From: Bradyrhizobium sp. LHD-71
GTDB taxonomy: Bacteria > Pseudomonadota > Alphaproteobacteria > Rhizobiales > Xanthobacteraceae
DNA length: 64,000 nucleotides
Reading direction: 5' to 3'
NCBI RefSeq assembly: GCF_031157255.1
Contig: NZ_JAVIFX010000006.1
Coordinates: forward strand, 1 to 64,000
The position numbers and the translations under genes were made by a program. Of this stretch, positions 43,086 through 50,760 are shown piece by piece (positions within the stretch are counted from its first letter, which is position 1; each line of letters opens with the position of its first letter). The notes under the pieces are model-generated. The model was not told the origin of the DNA and ran no database searches. It saw only the letters and a program-made list of their open reading frames with translations.

Positions 43086-44578
43086 ATTCTTCGGGGTCGA
43101 AGCCGCGGTTTCGGATCGCGATCGCCGGTTTCCTGCAGGAGTCGGTGACGTTCATCGGTGAGATGACGACGCTGGAGCAATTTCAACTGGTGGAGGCCGC
43201 GGGTCCTGCGCTGATCGACGGGTATCGCGGGACGAATACGGGCATCGGCGGGATGATCGACGCTTGCGAGCGCGAGAATGCCGACATCATTCCGTTGTTC
43301 TACACGTTCGGTGGCGCGGCCGGGCCGACCAGCGACGAAGCTTATGATCACTACATTGCGCGCCTGCTCGAGGGGTTGAAGGCCGCCGGCCGTCTTGATG
43401 GCGTCCTGCTGGATCTTCACGGCGCCATGGCGACGCCCAAGCGCCTCGATGCAGATCGTGAGACCCTGGAGCGTGTTCGCGCCCTGGTCGGACCGGATGT
43501 GCCGGTGATGGTCGCCCTCGACTACCACGCCAACCTTGATCAGGACTCGATTGCGGCAGCCGACGCCGTGTTCGGCTATCACTTTTCGCCGCACACCGAC
43601 ATGGGGCCGACCGGCGAGCGCGCTGCCGGTTGCCTCTTCCGCAAGCTGCGCGGCGAGATCACCCCGGTCTGCGTCCTGGTCAAGCCTGGGGTGATGGTAC
43701 CGAGCATTTTCAGCGCGACGGGAATGGAGCCGTTGAAATCGGTCGTCGCGCGGTCGATCGAAGAGAGCAAGCAAGCGACAGATTATCTTGATATCTCGGT
43801 CTTCGCCGGCTTCTCCTACGCCGACGTGCCGAATTGCGGCTTCTCGGTCGTCGTTGTTGCGGACGGCAAGCGGAGCCTCGCGCGCGAGATCGCCGAACGG
43901 TTTTCCGATGAGATCTTCGCGATGCGCGAAGCGCTGAATCACAAGGAGCTCGTCACCTCGGTCGATGAAGGCATCGACCGCGCGAAGCACCTCGTCGCGG
44001 CAGGTCAGCGGCCCGTGGTCCTTCTCGAACATGCCGACCGCATGCACGACTCGACTTATGTGCTGCGGGAGGTGCTCCGCCAGCAGTTGCCGCGAACGGT
44101 CGTTCCATACGTCTGGGATGCACAGGCCGCGGCTGCGGCGGTCGCGGCCGGCAGGGGCGCCACCGTCAAGCTGTCGGTGGGCGGTCACAGCTCTGATCGC
44201 GCGGGCGGTCCCGTTCAGCTGGAGGGTAGGGTGATTCACGCAGGACGCGTCACCTATCGGGCCACCGGCCCATATTTTACCGGGCGCACCGTCGAGCTCG
44301 GTGAAACGGCCGTGATCGATACGGGATCCGTCGTCGTCTCGCTCACCTCCGTCCCCAGCACCGCGGTCGACGACGATTGCCTGACGCAGTTCGGTCAGAC
44401 GCTGGACGAGTACGACTATGTCGTTCTTCGCTCCAAGACGCATTTTCGCGCCTTCTTCGAACAGGTCGCGGCTGCAATTCTCATCATCGATACTCCGGAT
44501 TGGGGCCCGGCGGATTTGACGTCCTTGCCTTACAGACATGTTCCCGTCGATCGCGTGTATCCGTTCGCTCGTCTGTAA
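43082..44578 (+). CDS. M81 family metallopeptidase (MlrC-like)
   Basis: Protein of 498 residues. The fold's opening is RFRIAIAGFLQESVTF, and likely zinc ligands lie in LDLHGAM, DYHANL, HTDMGPTG and EHADRMHDST. MlrC from Sphingomonas cleaves linearised microcystin, but most members have unknown substrates, probably small peptide-like or amide compounds. Length matches the family's usual 480-500. It is coupled to the PPC-domain gene by ATGA and is followed by an 834-base repeat-rich gap. No signal peptide is present, so it should act in the cytoplasm. Confidence 0.9.
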   Translation: MNSSGSKPRFRIAIAGFLQESVTFIGEMTTLEQFQLVEAAGPALIDGYRGTNTGIGGMIDACERENADIIPLFYTFGGAAGPTSDEAYDHYIARLLEGLKAAGRLDGVLLDLHGAMATPKRLDADRETLERVRALVGPDVPVMVALDYHANLDQDSIAAADAVFGYHFSPHTDMGPTGERAAGCLFRKLRGEITPVCVLVKPGVMVPSIFSATGMEPLKSVVARSIEESKQATDYLDISVFAGFSYADVPNCGFSVVVVADGKRSLAREIAERFSDEIFAMREALNHKELVTSVDEGIDRAKHLVAAGQRPVVLLEHADRMHDSTYVLREVLRQQLPRTVVPYVWDAQAAAAAVAAGRGATVKLSVGGHSSDRAGGPVQLEGRVIHAGRVTYRATGPYFTGRTVELGETAVIDTGSVVVSLTSVPSTAVDDDCLTQFGQTLDEYDYVVLRSKTHFRAFFEQVAAAILIIDTPDWGPADLTSLPYRHVPVDRVYPFARL

Positions 44579-44590
44579 CCTGTCGTGGCC

Positions 44591-44674
44591 TGTAGCCCGG
44601 ATGAGCGAAAGCGACTTCCGGGTGATCGTGTCGCAGAGTTGGCCCCGCATATCGCTTCGCTCATGCGGGCTACA
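44591..44674. repeat. TGTAGCCCG palindromic repeat
   Basis: TGTAGCCCGGATGAGCGAAA at the left end (44591) mirrors TCGCTTCGCTCATGCGGGCT plus ACA at the right end (44652-44674), with one extra base in the left arm. It can form a long hairpin downstream of the M81 gene. The same family occurs at 52522-52565. Confidence 0.8.
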
Positions 44675-45047
44675 GACGTGCATCGTCGCCCCCGTTCTTT
44701 GTCCGGCCTGAGGCTTGCCGGTCTTCTTGCGCTTTCCTTTGGCCCGAAAGGGCTGTGCGGAACGCTGGACGTTTGACCGCGCCCGCGGCGCCGCATGCCT
44801 TTGGGGCATACGGCAGCCGTGTGCTTTGGAAGGCACACGGCAAACTGCCACGGAGGAGGCTCAACGCCTGCGCTCCGCACGCGAAGGTTCTTTTCACGGC
44901 TTGCTGCATGTCCCCAGGCCTCGCCACTTTCGCTGGCTTCGCCCGGTTCGTGCGAACTGTCGCCCGGACATGCACTTGGACCGTCCGTCCGTCGTACCGG
45001 CGTCTTGATTGCCTTCGGGCATCACACGGATTTCTCCGGCGCTTTCC
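44675..45047. other. Compound intergenic DNA, no gene found
   Basis: This part of the 834-base gap 44579-45412 contains short inverted words such as GTGTGCTTTGGAAGGCACAC (44820-44839) and a cysteine- and proline-rich set of shadow reading frames with no ribosome binding sites. It is flanked by repeats on both sides and looks like a stack of old repeat insertions rather than a coding region. Confidence 0.5.
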
Positions 45048-45087
45048 ATAGCCGTTCGAAGAACGGCGTCGCTTCGCTCGCCTATGG
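45048..45087. repeat. 40-bp dispersed palindromic repeat, copy 2
   Basis: Identical over 40 bases to 29128-29167. Here CC stands before the shared block, so the unit reads CCATAG at the left and CTATGG at the right, a complete palindromic end pair. It lies between the M81 and tetR genes. Confidence 0.85.
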
Positions 45088-45255
45088 CCCGGCATCGTAA
45101 CGGCCATCGCATCCCGCTCCGCATCGATAAGACGACCGCGACGCGCCCTTCCGTTGGAGCGGGACGGAGACATCGTATTGCGGATAGGAATGAAGGCAAG
45201 AACAATTTCGGAAAAAACGAACTCGCTGTGAACATCCTGTGCAGATCGTCTCACT

Positions 45256-45346
45256 CGTCATTGCGAGCGCAGCGAAGCAATCCAGCGCTGAGCCTGACGC
45301 AACCGCTGTACTGGATTGCTTCGTCGCTTCGCTCCTCGCAATGACG
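45256..45346. repeat. CGTCATTGCGAG inverted intergenic repeat
   Basis: CGTCATTGCGAGCGCAGCGA to ATCCAG (45256-45285) mirrors CTGGAT to CCTCGCAATGACG (45311-45346). The arms contain GAAGCAATCCAG and CTGGATTGCTTC. This repeat family is widespread in alphaproteobacterial intergenic DNA, by recollection. An in-frame extension of the following tetR gene would translate it, which argues against the longer start. Confidence 0.85.
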
Positions 45347-45412
45347 GAGTACTACTCACGGCTCACCATTCGCCACTATTCGCCATTCGCCGTTCTGTGC
45401 TATCGATCCGCG

Positions 45413-46081
45413 ATGCACAGCAAGAAGGCACGAACAGGGCCGAAAGTTCAGAGGACGCGCAAGCTGCGCGGCTTCGGCCACGAGCGGCGAGGCGAGATTC
45501 TCAATGCCGCGAAACACCTGTTTGTCCAGGAAGGCTATGCGGCCGTCACCACGCGCCAGGTCGCCGAGCGGGCAGGCCTGTCACAGACCGGCCTCTACGT
45601 TCACTTCCGCGACAAGCAGGAGATTCTCGACGAGCTGCGCGAGGCGACGTTTCGAAGCCTGATCCTCAAGCTCAAGCGGATCACGTCGAAGCGGTCTGCC
45701 GATCCCAAGTACCTGGAGCGCCTTCTCAAGGGATACCTGCGGTTCGCTCTCGACAACCGCGACGAATATCAGCTGACGATGCTCGTCCCGCATGCCGCGT
45801 CGAAGAAACATCCGCCGAAGGACCTCAATCGGCCTGCGTCCGAACAGTCCGCCGGACTCGCAGCGTTTCTCTTGTTTCGCGACGAGATCTCGGCGCTCGC
45901 TGCTGAAGGCGTCATCGTCTGCCCCGACGCAAATGTCGTGACTCAGTCGCTTTGGGGCGCGCTGCACGGTCTTGCGACGTTGATCATCACTCATCCCGAA
46001 TTTCCCTGGGTGGCTCACGCGCAGTTGATCGACACGCTGGTCGGCACGCTCGTTCGGGGATTGCGCGTTGGTCCGGACTGA
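45413..46081 (+). CDS. TetR family transcriptional regulator
   Basis: Protein of 222 residues with an N-terminal helix-turn-helix at about 45-65 (TTRQVAERAGLSQTGLYVHF), preceded by a basic arm. The C-terminal ligand domain (LERLLKGYLRFALDNRDEYQL onward) fits TetR_C-type folds. ATG 45413 was chosen; longer frames read through a repeat. It lies immediately before a perfect 32-bp palindrome and a two-gene molybdenum hydroxylase unit in the same direction, so it probably controls them, and possibly itself. The inducer is unknown; an aromatic or heterocyclic aldehyde-type ligand is a guess from the enzymes. Confidence 0.9.
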   Translation: MHSKKARTGPKVQRTRKLRGFGHERRGEILNAAKHLFVQEGYAAVTTRQVAERAGLSQTGLYVHFRDKQEILDELREATFRSLILKLKRITSKRSADPKYLERLLKGYLRFALDNRDEYQLTMLVPHAASKKHPPKDLNRPASEQSAGLAAFLLFRDEISALAAEGVIVCPDANVVTQSLWGALHGLATLIITHPEFPWVAHAQLIDTLVGTLVRGLRVGPD

Positions 46082-46085
46082 CGTT

Positions 46086-46117
46086 AAGTGTTCATCGAAC
46101 ATGTTCGATGAACACTT
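46086..46117. promoter_or_regulatory. Perfect 32-bp palindrome, candidate TetR operator
   Basis: The half-site AAGTGTTCATCGAACA is followed directly by its exact reverse complement, giving 32 bases without a mismatch or loop. It starts five bases after the tetR stop and ends 18 bases before the ATG of the ferredoxin-like subunit. A terminator would normally have a loop and a T-run, which are missing. TetR proteins bind such palindromes, so an operator overlapping a promoter is the best reading. Confidence 0.6.
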
Positions 46118-46135
46118 GTTTCGGCCGGAGCGACG

Positions 46136-46603
46136 ATGATCAACCTGACCGTCAATGGGCAACAGCACGCGGTCGACGCCGATCCGGACAAGCCGTTGCT
46201 GTGGGTTCTGCGCGAGGACCTGGGCCTCACCGGCACGAAATACGGTTGCGGCGTCGCCGCCTGCGGCGCGTGCACGGTGCATGTGGACGGAGAAGCCGCC
46301 CGCTCCTGTTCGCTTCCGCTTCGCAGCGTGGCCAAAGCAGCGATCGTCACAATCGAAGGTCTCGCGGCGTCGACGGCCTTGCCGGCCGGTCAACTGCATC
46401 CCGTTCAGGATGCCTGGATCAGAGGCCAGGTTCCGCAATGCGGCTACTGTCAGTCCGGGATGATCATGACCGTGGCCGCGCTGCTCGACAAGAATGCCAG
46501 CCCAACACCTGGCGAGATCGATAGCGCTCTCGGCAATCTGTGTCGGTGCGGGACCTATGCCCGGGTTCGCAAGGCAATCCAGTCGCTGGTTGCGAAAGCC
46601 TGA
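46136..46603 (+). CDS. (2Fe-2S) subunit of a molybdenum hydroxylase (IorA-like)
   Basis: Protein of 155 residues with two [2Fe-2S] clusters. The ferredoxin-type cluster uses C38, C43, C46 and C58 (CGVAACGAC, then SCS). The second uses C102, C105, C136 and C138 (QCGYCQSG and CRCG). It passes electrons from the molybdenum centre of the next gene's product. Length is typical for isoquinoline 1-oxidoreductase alpha and aldehyde-oxidase small subunits. No FAD subunit is encoded next to it, which fits the IorAB type. Eight bases separate it from the large-subunit gene. Confidence 0.92.
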   Translation: MINLTVNGQQHAVDADPDKPLLWVLREDLGLTGTKYGCGVAACGACTVHVDGEAARSCSLPLRSVAKAAIVTIEGLAASTALPAGQLHPVQDAWIRGQVPQCGYCQSGMIMTVAALLDKNASPTPGEIDSALGNLCRCGTYARVRKAIQSLVAKA

Positions 46604-46611
46604 GGCGAGTC

Positions 46612-48816
46612 ATGAAGCGCAGGACTTTTCTTCTTGGAACAGCGGCTGTCGCGGGCGGCCTTGCTCTCGGCTACCGGGTCTGGTCGGCCGGCTTCGACGC
46701 GCAGGCAGCCGCGCTCGCAGGCACAGGCACAGGCGCCGGTGCGCTGCTCGCCGGCTGGGTGAAGATCGGCGCGGATGATGTTGTGACAGTCTATGTGCCG
46801 CACGCTGATATGGGGCAGGGCACGCATACTGCGCTGGCGATGATGCTTGCCGATGAGCTCGACGCGGACTGGGCGCGCGTGCGAACCGAGCGGGCGCCGG
46901 CCGACAAAGCCTTTGCCAACCGTTTCCTTGCGCAGGGATGGGTGCTGCAGGGCTGGCAACTGCCGTCATTCCTCACCAGCACCGTCGGTGCGGGATTCGC
47001 TGAAGCCGCGCGCTTTATCAACCTGCAGATCACCGGAGGATCGACCGCGGTGCGGTTCACGGGTCAGGGACTGCGCGTCGTCGGCGCCGCCGCCCGGTCG
47101 ATGCTCGCGGAGGCGGCAGCCCGGCGCTGGCAGGTCGACGCAAAGACATTGAGCGTCGCATCGAGCGTCGTCAGCCATCCGCCAAGCGGCCGCTCGGCGC
47201 GGTTTGGCGAACTGGCCGCCGACGCTGCGACGTTGACGGCTCCATCCGATCCGCAGCTCAAGGCGCGGCGCGACCACAAGCTGATCGGCCGCTCGCTGCC
47301 ACGTCTCGACGTTCCGGCCAAGGTGACGGGTGAGATGCAATACGGCATTGATCTCTCTCTTCCCGACATGCTGCACGCGGCGGTGCGATCCGCACCGGTG
47401 CACGGCGGGAAGCTCGTCGCGATCGATGTTGCACCGGCGCTGAAGTTCGACGGTGTGGAGCGCGTGGTGAAGCTCGAGAGCTCGGTCGCCGTGGTCGCGA
47501 AGAGCTTCTGGCAAGCACGGCGCGCCCTCGACGCGCTGCATCCGGTCTTCGACGACGGCGGCAACGGCGGCGCGAGCACCAGGACCCACTTCGATCAGCA
47601 GGCGCGAATGCTCGCGGACGGGAAGGCGTCCTCGGTCCACAGGTCGGGCGATGCGGAGGCGATGTTGAAGGCTGCGCCGGCGGACCGGATCGTCGAAGCA
47701 ACCTATCGCGTGCCGTTCCTTCACCATGCGGCGATGGAGCCGATCAACGCGACAGCTCAGTTCAAGAAAGGTGAGCTCATTGTCTGGGCCGGCGAACAGG
47801 ACGCGCTCGGATCGAAGGCTGCGCTGGCTGCCTCGTTGGGGCTCGCCGCCGACAAGGTAACACTCCACGCGCTGCCGATCGGCGGCGCGTTCGGGCGCCG
47901 CATTGCGCAGACCTCTCAACATCTCGCACTTGTCGCCGAGATCGCAAAGGTGGTGTCCCCACGGCCGGTGAAGATGATCTGGACCCGCGAAGAGGATTTT
48001 GCCCAAGGCGCCTATCGTCCCGCCGTCTCCACGTACATACGCGCGGCTCTCGGTGCCGACGGCAGGCCCACCGCGTGGTCGCAGGTCTATGTCGATCTCG
48101 CCGGGCCCGGACGCCGTGAAGGCTACCAGATTCCATACGATATCCCCGCACAGTCACTCAACGTGGTCGCAGGCAAGACCCATGTTCGCACCGGGACATG
48201 GCGGAGCGTCGCCCATTCGCAACATGCGTTCTACACCGAGTGCTTCATGGACGAACTTGCTGCGGCCGCTGGGCGCGATCCGTTCGAATACCGGCGCGAC
48301 CTGCTGCCGACAGGCTCGCGCCTGCGCAAAGTGCTGGAGCTTGCCGCCGAGAAGGCCGAGTGGGCCAAGCCGCTCGCTCCGGGAGCCGCGCGCGGATTGG
48401 CGCTGGTGGAGAGCTTTGGCACGATCGTCGCGCATGTAATCGAAGCATCGCTTGGTGCCGATGGAAGCCCGCAGGTTCATCGGGTCACCGCAGCGGTGGA
48501 CTGCGGCGATGTCTGTCATCCGGACAACGCCACTGCCCAGGTCGAGGGCGCCATCATCATGGGCCTTAGCGCTGCGATCGGCGAACAGATCACCATCGAG
48601 CAGGGGGAGGTCGTGCAGAAGAACTTCCCGGATTACCCGCTTTTGACTTTCGCCAACGCACCGCCGCGCATCGATGTGCATTTTCTTGCCAGCGATGGAC
48701 CGTGGGGCGGATTAGGCGAGCCGGGACTGCCTCCGGTTGCGCCTGCGCTTGCCAACGCGATGTTCGCGATCTCGGGCAAACGCCAGCGGATATTGCCGCT
48801 CACGGCGGCAGCGTAG
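46612..48816 (+). CDS. Molybdopterin-binding large subunit of a xanthine-oxidase-family hydroxylase (IorB-like)
   Basis: Protein of 734 residues. It begins MKRRTFLLGTAAVAGG, a twin-arginine export signal, so the holoenzyme should be periplasmic. The cofactor region includes PIGGAFGRR, and the active-site glutamate is in GGLGEPGLPPVAPA near the C terminus. Family members hydroxylate N-heterocycles or oxidise aldehydes at a Mo-molybdopterin cytosine dinucleotide centre; the substrate is unknown. ATG 46612 has only a GAG ribosome binding site and relies on coupling to the upstream gene. No cytochrome or maturation genes follow. The next 406 bases are non-coding repeats. Confidence 0.9.
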   Translation: MKRRTFLLGTAAVAGGLALGYRVWSAGFDAQAAALAGTGTGAGALLAGWVKIGADDVVTVYVPHADMGQGTHTALAMMLADELDADWARVRTERAPADKAFANRFLAQGWVLQGWQLPSFLTSTVGAGFAEAARFINLQITGGSTAVRFTGQGLRVVGAAARSMLAEAAARRWQVDAKTLSVASSVVSHPPSGRSARFGELAADAATLTAPSDPQLKARRDHKLIGRSLPRLDVPAKVTGEMQYGIDLSLPDMLHAAVRSAPVHGGKLVAIDVAPALKFDGVERVVKLESSVAVVAKSFWQARRALDALHPVFDDGGNGGASTRTHFDQQARMLADGKASSVHRSGDAEAMLKAAPADRIVEATYRVPFLHHAAMEPINATAQFKKGELIVWAGEQDALGSKAALAASLGLAADKVTLHALPIGGAFGRRIAQTSQHLALVAEIAKVVSPRPVKMIWTREEDFAQGAYRPAVSTYIRAALGADGRPTAWSQVYVDLAGPGRREGYQIPYDIPAQSLNVVAGKTHVRTGTWRSVAHSQHAFYTECFMDELAAAAGRDPFEYRRDLLPTGSRLRKVLELAAEKAEWAKPLAPGAARGLALVESFGTIVAHVIEASLGADGSPQVHRVTAAVDCGDVCHPDNATAQVEGAIIMGLSAAIGEQITIEQGEVVQKNFPDYPLLTFANAPPRIDVHFLASDGPWGGLGEPGLPPVAPALANAMFAISGKRQRILPLTAAA

Positions 48817-48934
48817 CGGCAGTGCGGACGATGCACGTCAGGACGGTGAGCTATCGCATATGCACAAGAGACAGCTACGCGCTCGATCTTGTCACACATG
48901 GTTGTCTCAGACATTGCAGCGAACTCGGCGCGCT

Positions 48935-48957
48935 CCCTCTCCCCGTTGGGGAGAGGG
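48935..48957. repeat. CCCTCTCCCC hairpin
   Basis: CCCTCTCCCC (48935-48944) and GGGGAGAGGG (48948-48957) form a perfect 10-bp stem with a three-base loop, preceded by GAACTCGGC. It is part of a family also seen at 49061-49160, 50786-50847, 51357-51418 and 51472-51510. It could act as a terminator for the hydroxylase genes but has no T-run. Confidence 0.8.
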
Positions 48958-49060
48958 TCGGGGTGAGGGGCAGTAACTGATGGTGATGCACAGTTGATCG
49001 CCAAACGCTCTTCGCTGTCGAAGCTCGGCCTTCGCACCATCACGACCGCGGGTGCCACGG

Positions 49061-49160
49061 CCCCTCACCCTAACCCTCTCCCCGCCCGAACTCGGGTTTA
49101 CCCGAGTTCGGCATTATTAAGTGGTCGAAGTCGGAAACATCCGACTTCGACTGGGGAGAG
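49061..49160. repeat. Composite three-stem repeat
   Basis: CTCTCCCC (49076-49083) pairs with GGGGAGAG (49153-49160). Inside are two perfect hairpins with four-base loops: an 11-bp stem at 49086-49096/49101-49111 (CCGAACTCGGG) and a 12-bp stem at 49124-49135/49140-49151 (GTCGAAGTCGGA). The folded form would be cloverleaf-like. It lies in the 406-base gap 48817-49222, which has no gene. Confidence 0.8.
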
Positions 49161-49222
49161 GAGACTCAGGCCGGGCGGGTGGCCGCTCCTTGCTCAAATG
49201 CGATAGCTCTGCGGTAGACGTC

Positions 49223-49810
49223 ATGACAGCACATCGCGATCTGATCCCCTTCTTCATGGCATGGATATCCAATCCGATGCGTGTGGCGGCCATTGCGCCA
49301 TCCAGCGCCGCGCTGGCTGGCCTGATCACCAGCGAAATATCCTCCGACACCGGCCCGGTGCTCGAGCTCGGACCAGGGATGGGTGTTTTCACGCGGGCGA
49401 TTCTCACGCGCGGCGTTGCCGAGGCCGACTTGACGCTGGTGGAATACGGCTCTGATTTCGTTCGCCTGCTCGGCGCACGCTTCCCGAACGTTCGCATCCT
49501 GTGGATGGACGCGTCAGGACTCGGTCGCGAGAAGATATTCGAGGGCGCTCCAATCGGGGCGGTGGTCAGCGGCCTTCCACTGCTCTCGATGGCGCCGCGA
49601 AAGGTCATGACGATTCTCACCGGCGCCTTTGGTTACATGCGGCCGGGCGGCTCCTTCTATCAATTCACCTACGGACCGACTTGTCCCGTTCCGCGGCCGC
49701 TACTCGACCGGCTCGGCCTCAAGGCCACACGCATCGGCCATACATTTGCGAACGTGCCGCCTGCAGCGGTCTACCGGATAAGCCGCCGGTCGCGCCCGCG
49801 ACGTCCTTGA
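49223..49810 (+). CDS. PmtA-like phospholipid/SAM methyltransferase
   Basis: Protein of 195 residues. After a short leader (FFMAWISNPMRVAAIAPSSAAL) comes motif I, VLELGPGMGVFTRAIL, and the acidic LTLVEYGSDF. This layout matches the bacterial phospholipid N-methyltransferase and rRNA-dimethylase-like group, including the LPLLSMAP-type segment (SGLPLLSMAPRKV). It may methylate phosphatidylethanolamine, but paralogues with other targets exist. ATG 49223 is preferred over a GTG at 49121 that would translate the repeat. It converges on the MBL-fold gene. Confidence 0.85.
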   Translation: MTAHRDLIPFFMAWISNPMRVAAIAPSSAALAGLITSEISSDTGPVLELGPGMGVFTRAILTRGVAEADLTLVEYGSDFVRLLGARFPNVRILWMDASGLGREKIFEGAPIGAVVSGLPLLSMAPRKVMTILTGAFGYMRPGGSFYQFTYGPTCPVPRPLLDRLGLKATRIGHTFANVPPAAVYRISRRSRPRRP

Positions 49811-49849
49811 GAAATTGCCGTCATGAGCCGGAGGGTCATGCTGTAGCCC

Positions 49850-50653
49850 TCAGGAGATCGCCCGGAGATATCTCTCCACCGAAGCGCGGGACGCAGCTTT
49901 CGCGTCGCTGTCGATGACCCGCTGCCAGAATGCGCCATAGATGCGATCGAATGCCAGCGGCTCAATGATCTCACCGATTCTGGTTACGGTTTTCGCGTTG
50001 ACGGGAATGTAATTCGGATAGCTGTACATGAAGCTCACGAACAGCCGGTCCTGGGTGACCTGCAGGATGTCTCCGCTCAACAACGCCCCGGCGCCGCCTG
50101 CGCCTTGCGGCCAGTGCAGGATCGTCCCGCCAGCAAAATGACCCGGAACCCGCAGAAGCGTCGCCGACCCTGAAATCTCGAACTCCTCGCCCGACCAATA
50201 GACGACTGCCTTGCTGTCGCGCTGGACCCACTTCCTGTTGTCTTCATGCAGGTAGATAGGAACGCCGCCGAACGCGTCGGACCATTCGATCATGGTCGTG
50301 TAGTAATGGCAGTGGGATATGCAGATGGCGCTGAGGCCGCCCATCTCGCTGATCCGGCCGACGATCTCGTCGTCGATCAGCGCGCTGCAGTCCCAGAGAA
50401 TATTTCCATCCGCGGTGGGCACGAGCAGCGCGCGCTGGCCGATTGCAAAGCCGGGCTTGGAACTGATCCCAAGCAGGCCGTGGTCGTTTTCCAGCCGCGC
50501 TGCATGCGTCCGGCGCATTTCATCCAGCGTCGTCCACGCCTGGCCATCCCACCGGACAAACTGACGAACGTCCTCGCAGATCGGGCAGCTCTCCGGCGGA
50601 TCGATGCTGGGAGCAAACTGCATTCCGCACTGGACGCAGATGAAGCAAGGCAT
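49850..50653 (-). CDS. MBL-fold metallo-hydrolase-like protein with N-terminal zinc ribbon and altered metal motif
   Basis: Protein of 267 residues. Residues 3-26 hold a zinc-ribbon-like set of cysteines (C6, C9 and C23, C26). The MBL domain has SHCHYYTT at 113-120 in place of the usual H-x-H-x-D-H, then GHFAGG at about 171 and the aspartate in SGDIL at 193-197. Two of the canonical ligands, Asp and His of the first motif, are missing, so catalysis may be altered or lost. ATG 50653 has a GAGG ribosome binding site. It lies just left of the DUF559 repeat unit. Substrate unknown. Confidence 0.83.
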   Translation of the reverse strand: MPCFICVQCGMQFAPSIDPPESCPICEDVRQFVRWDGQAWTTLDEMRRTHAARLENDHGLLGISSKPGFAIGQRALLVPTADGNILWDCSALIDDEIVGRISEMGGLSAICISHCHYYTTMIEWSDAFGGVPIYLHEDNRKWVQRDSKAVVYWSGEEFEISGSATLLRVPGHFAGGTILHWPQGAGGAGALLSGDILQVTQDRLFVSFMYSYPNYIPVNAKTVTRIGEIIEPLAFDRIYGAFWQRVIDSDAKAASRASVERYLRAIS

Positions 50654-50760
50654 GCGATGGCCCTCGGTGAAACCGACCCCGTCGATCGTAGTCAGCTCGC
50701 TCGCCGGACGAAAGATGCATTCGGGATGGCACACAACGCCCGTCTTCGGAATTCGCGGAT

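Noticed and set aside
42959-44851. 630-codon minus-strand frame opposite the M81 gene
   Set aside because: Arginine-rich shadow with no domain; the plus strand has a full-length M81 protein.
44700-45047. Possible short cysteine-rich genes in the repeat stack
   Set aside because: Several frames are open but none has a ribosome binding site, and the region is bordered by repeats on both sides.
45239-45412. 58-residue N-terminal extension of the TetR protein
   Set aside because: It begins at a TTG and translates the CGTCATTGCGAG repeat, which is intergenic. The regulator starts at ATG 45413.
46086-46117. Palindrome as a rho-independent terminator for tetR
   Set aside because: No loop and no T-run follow, and only 18 bases remain to the next start codon, so an operator is more likely.
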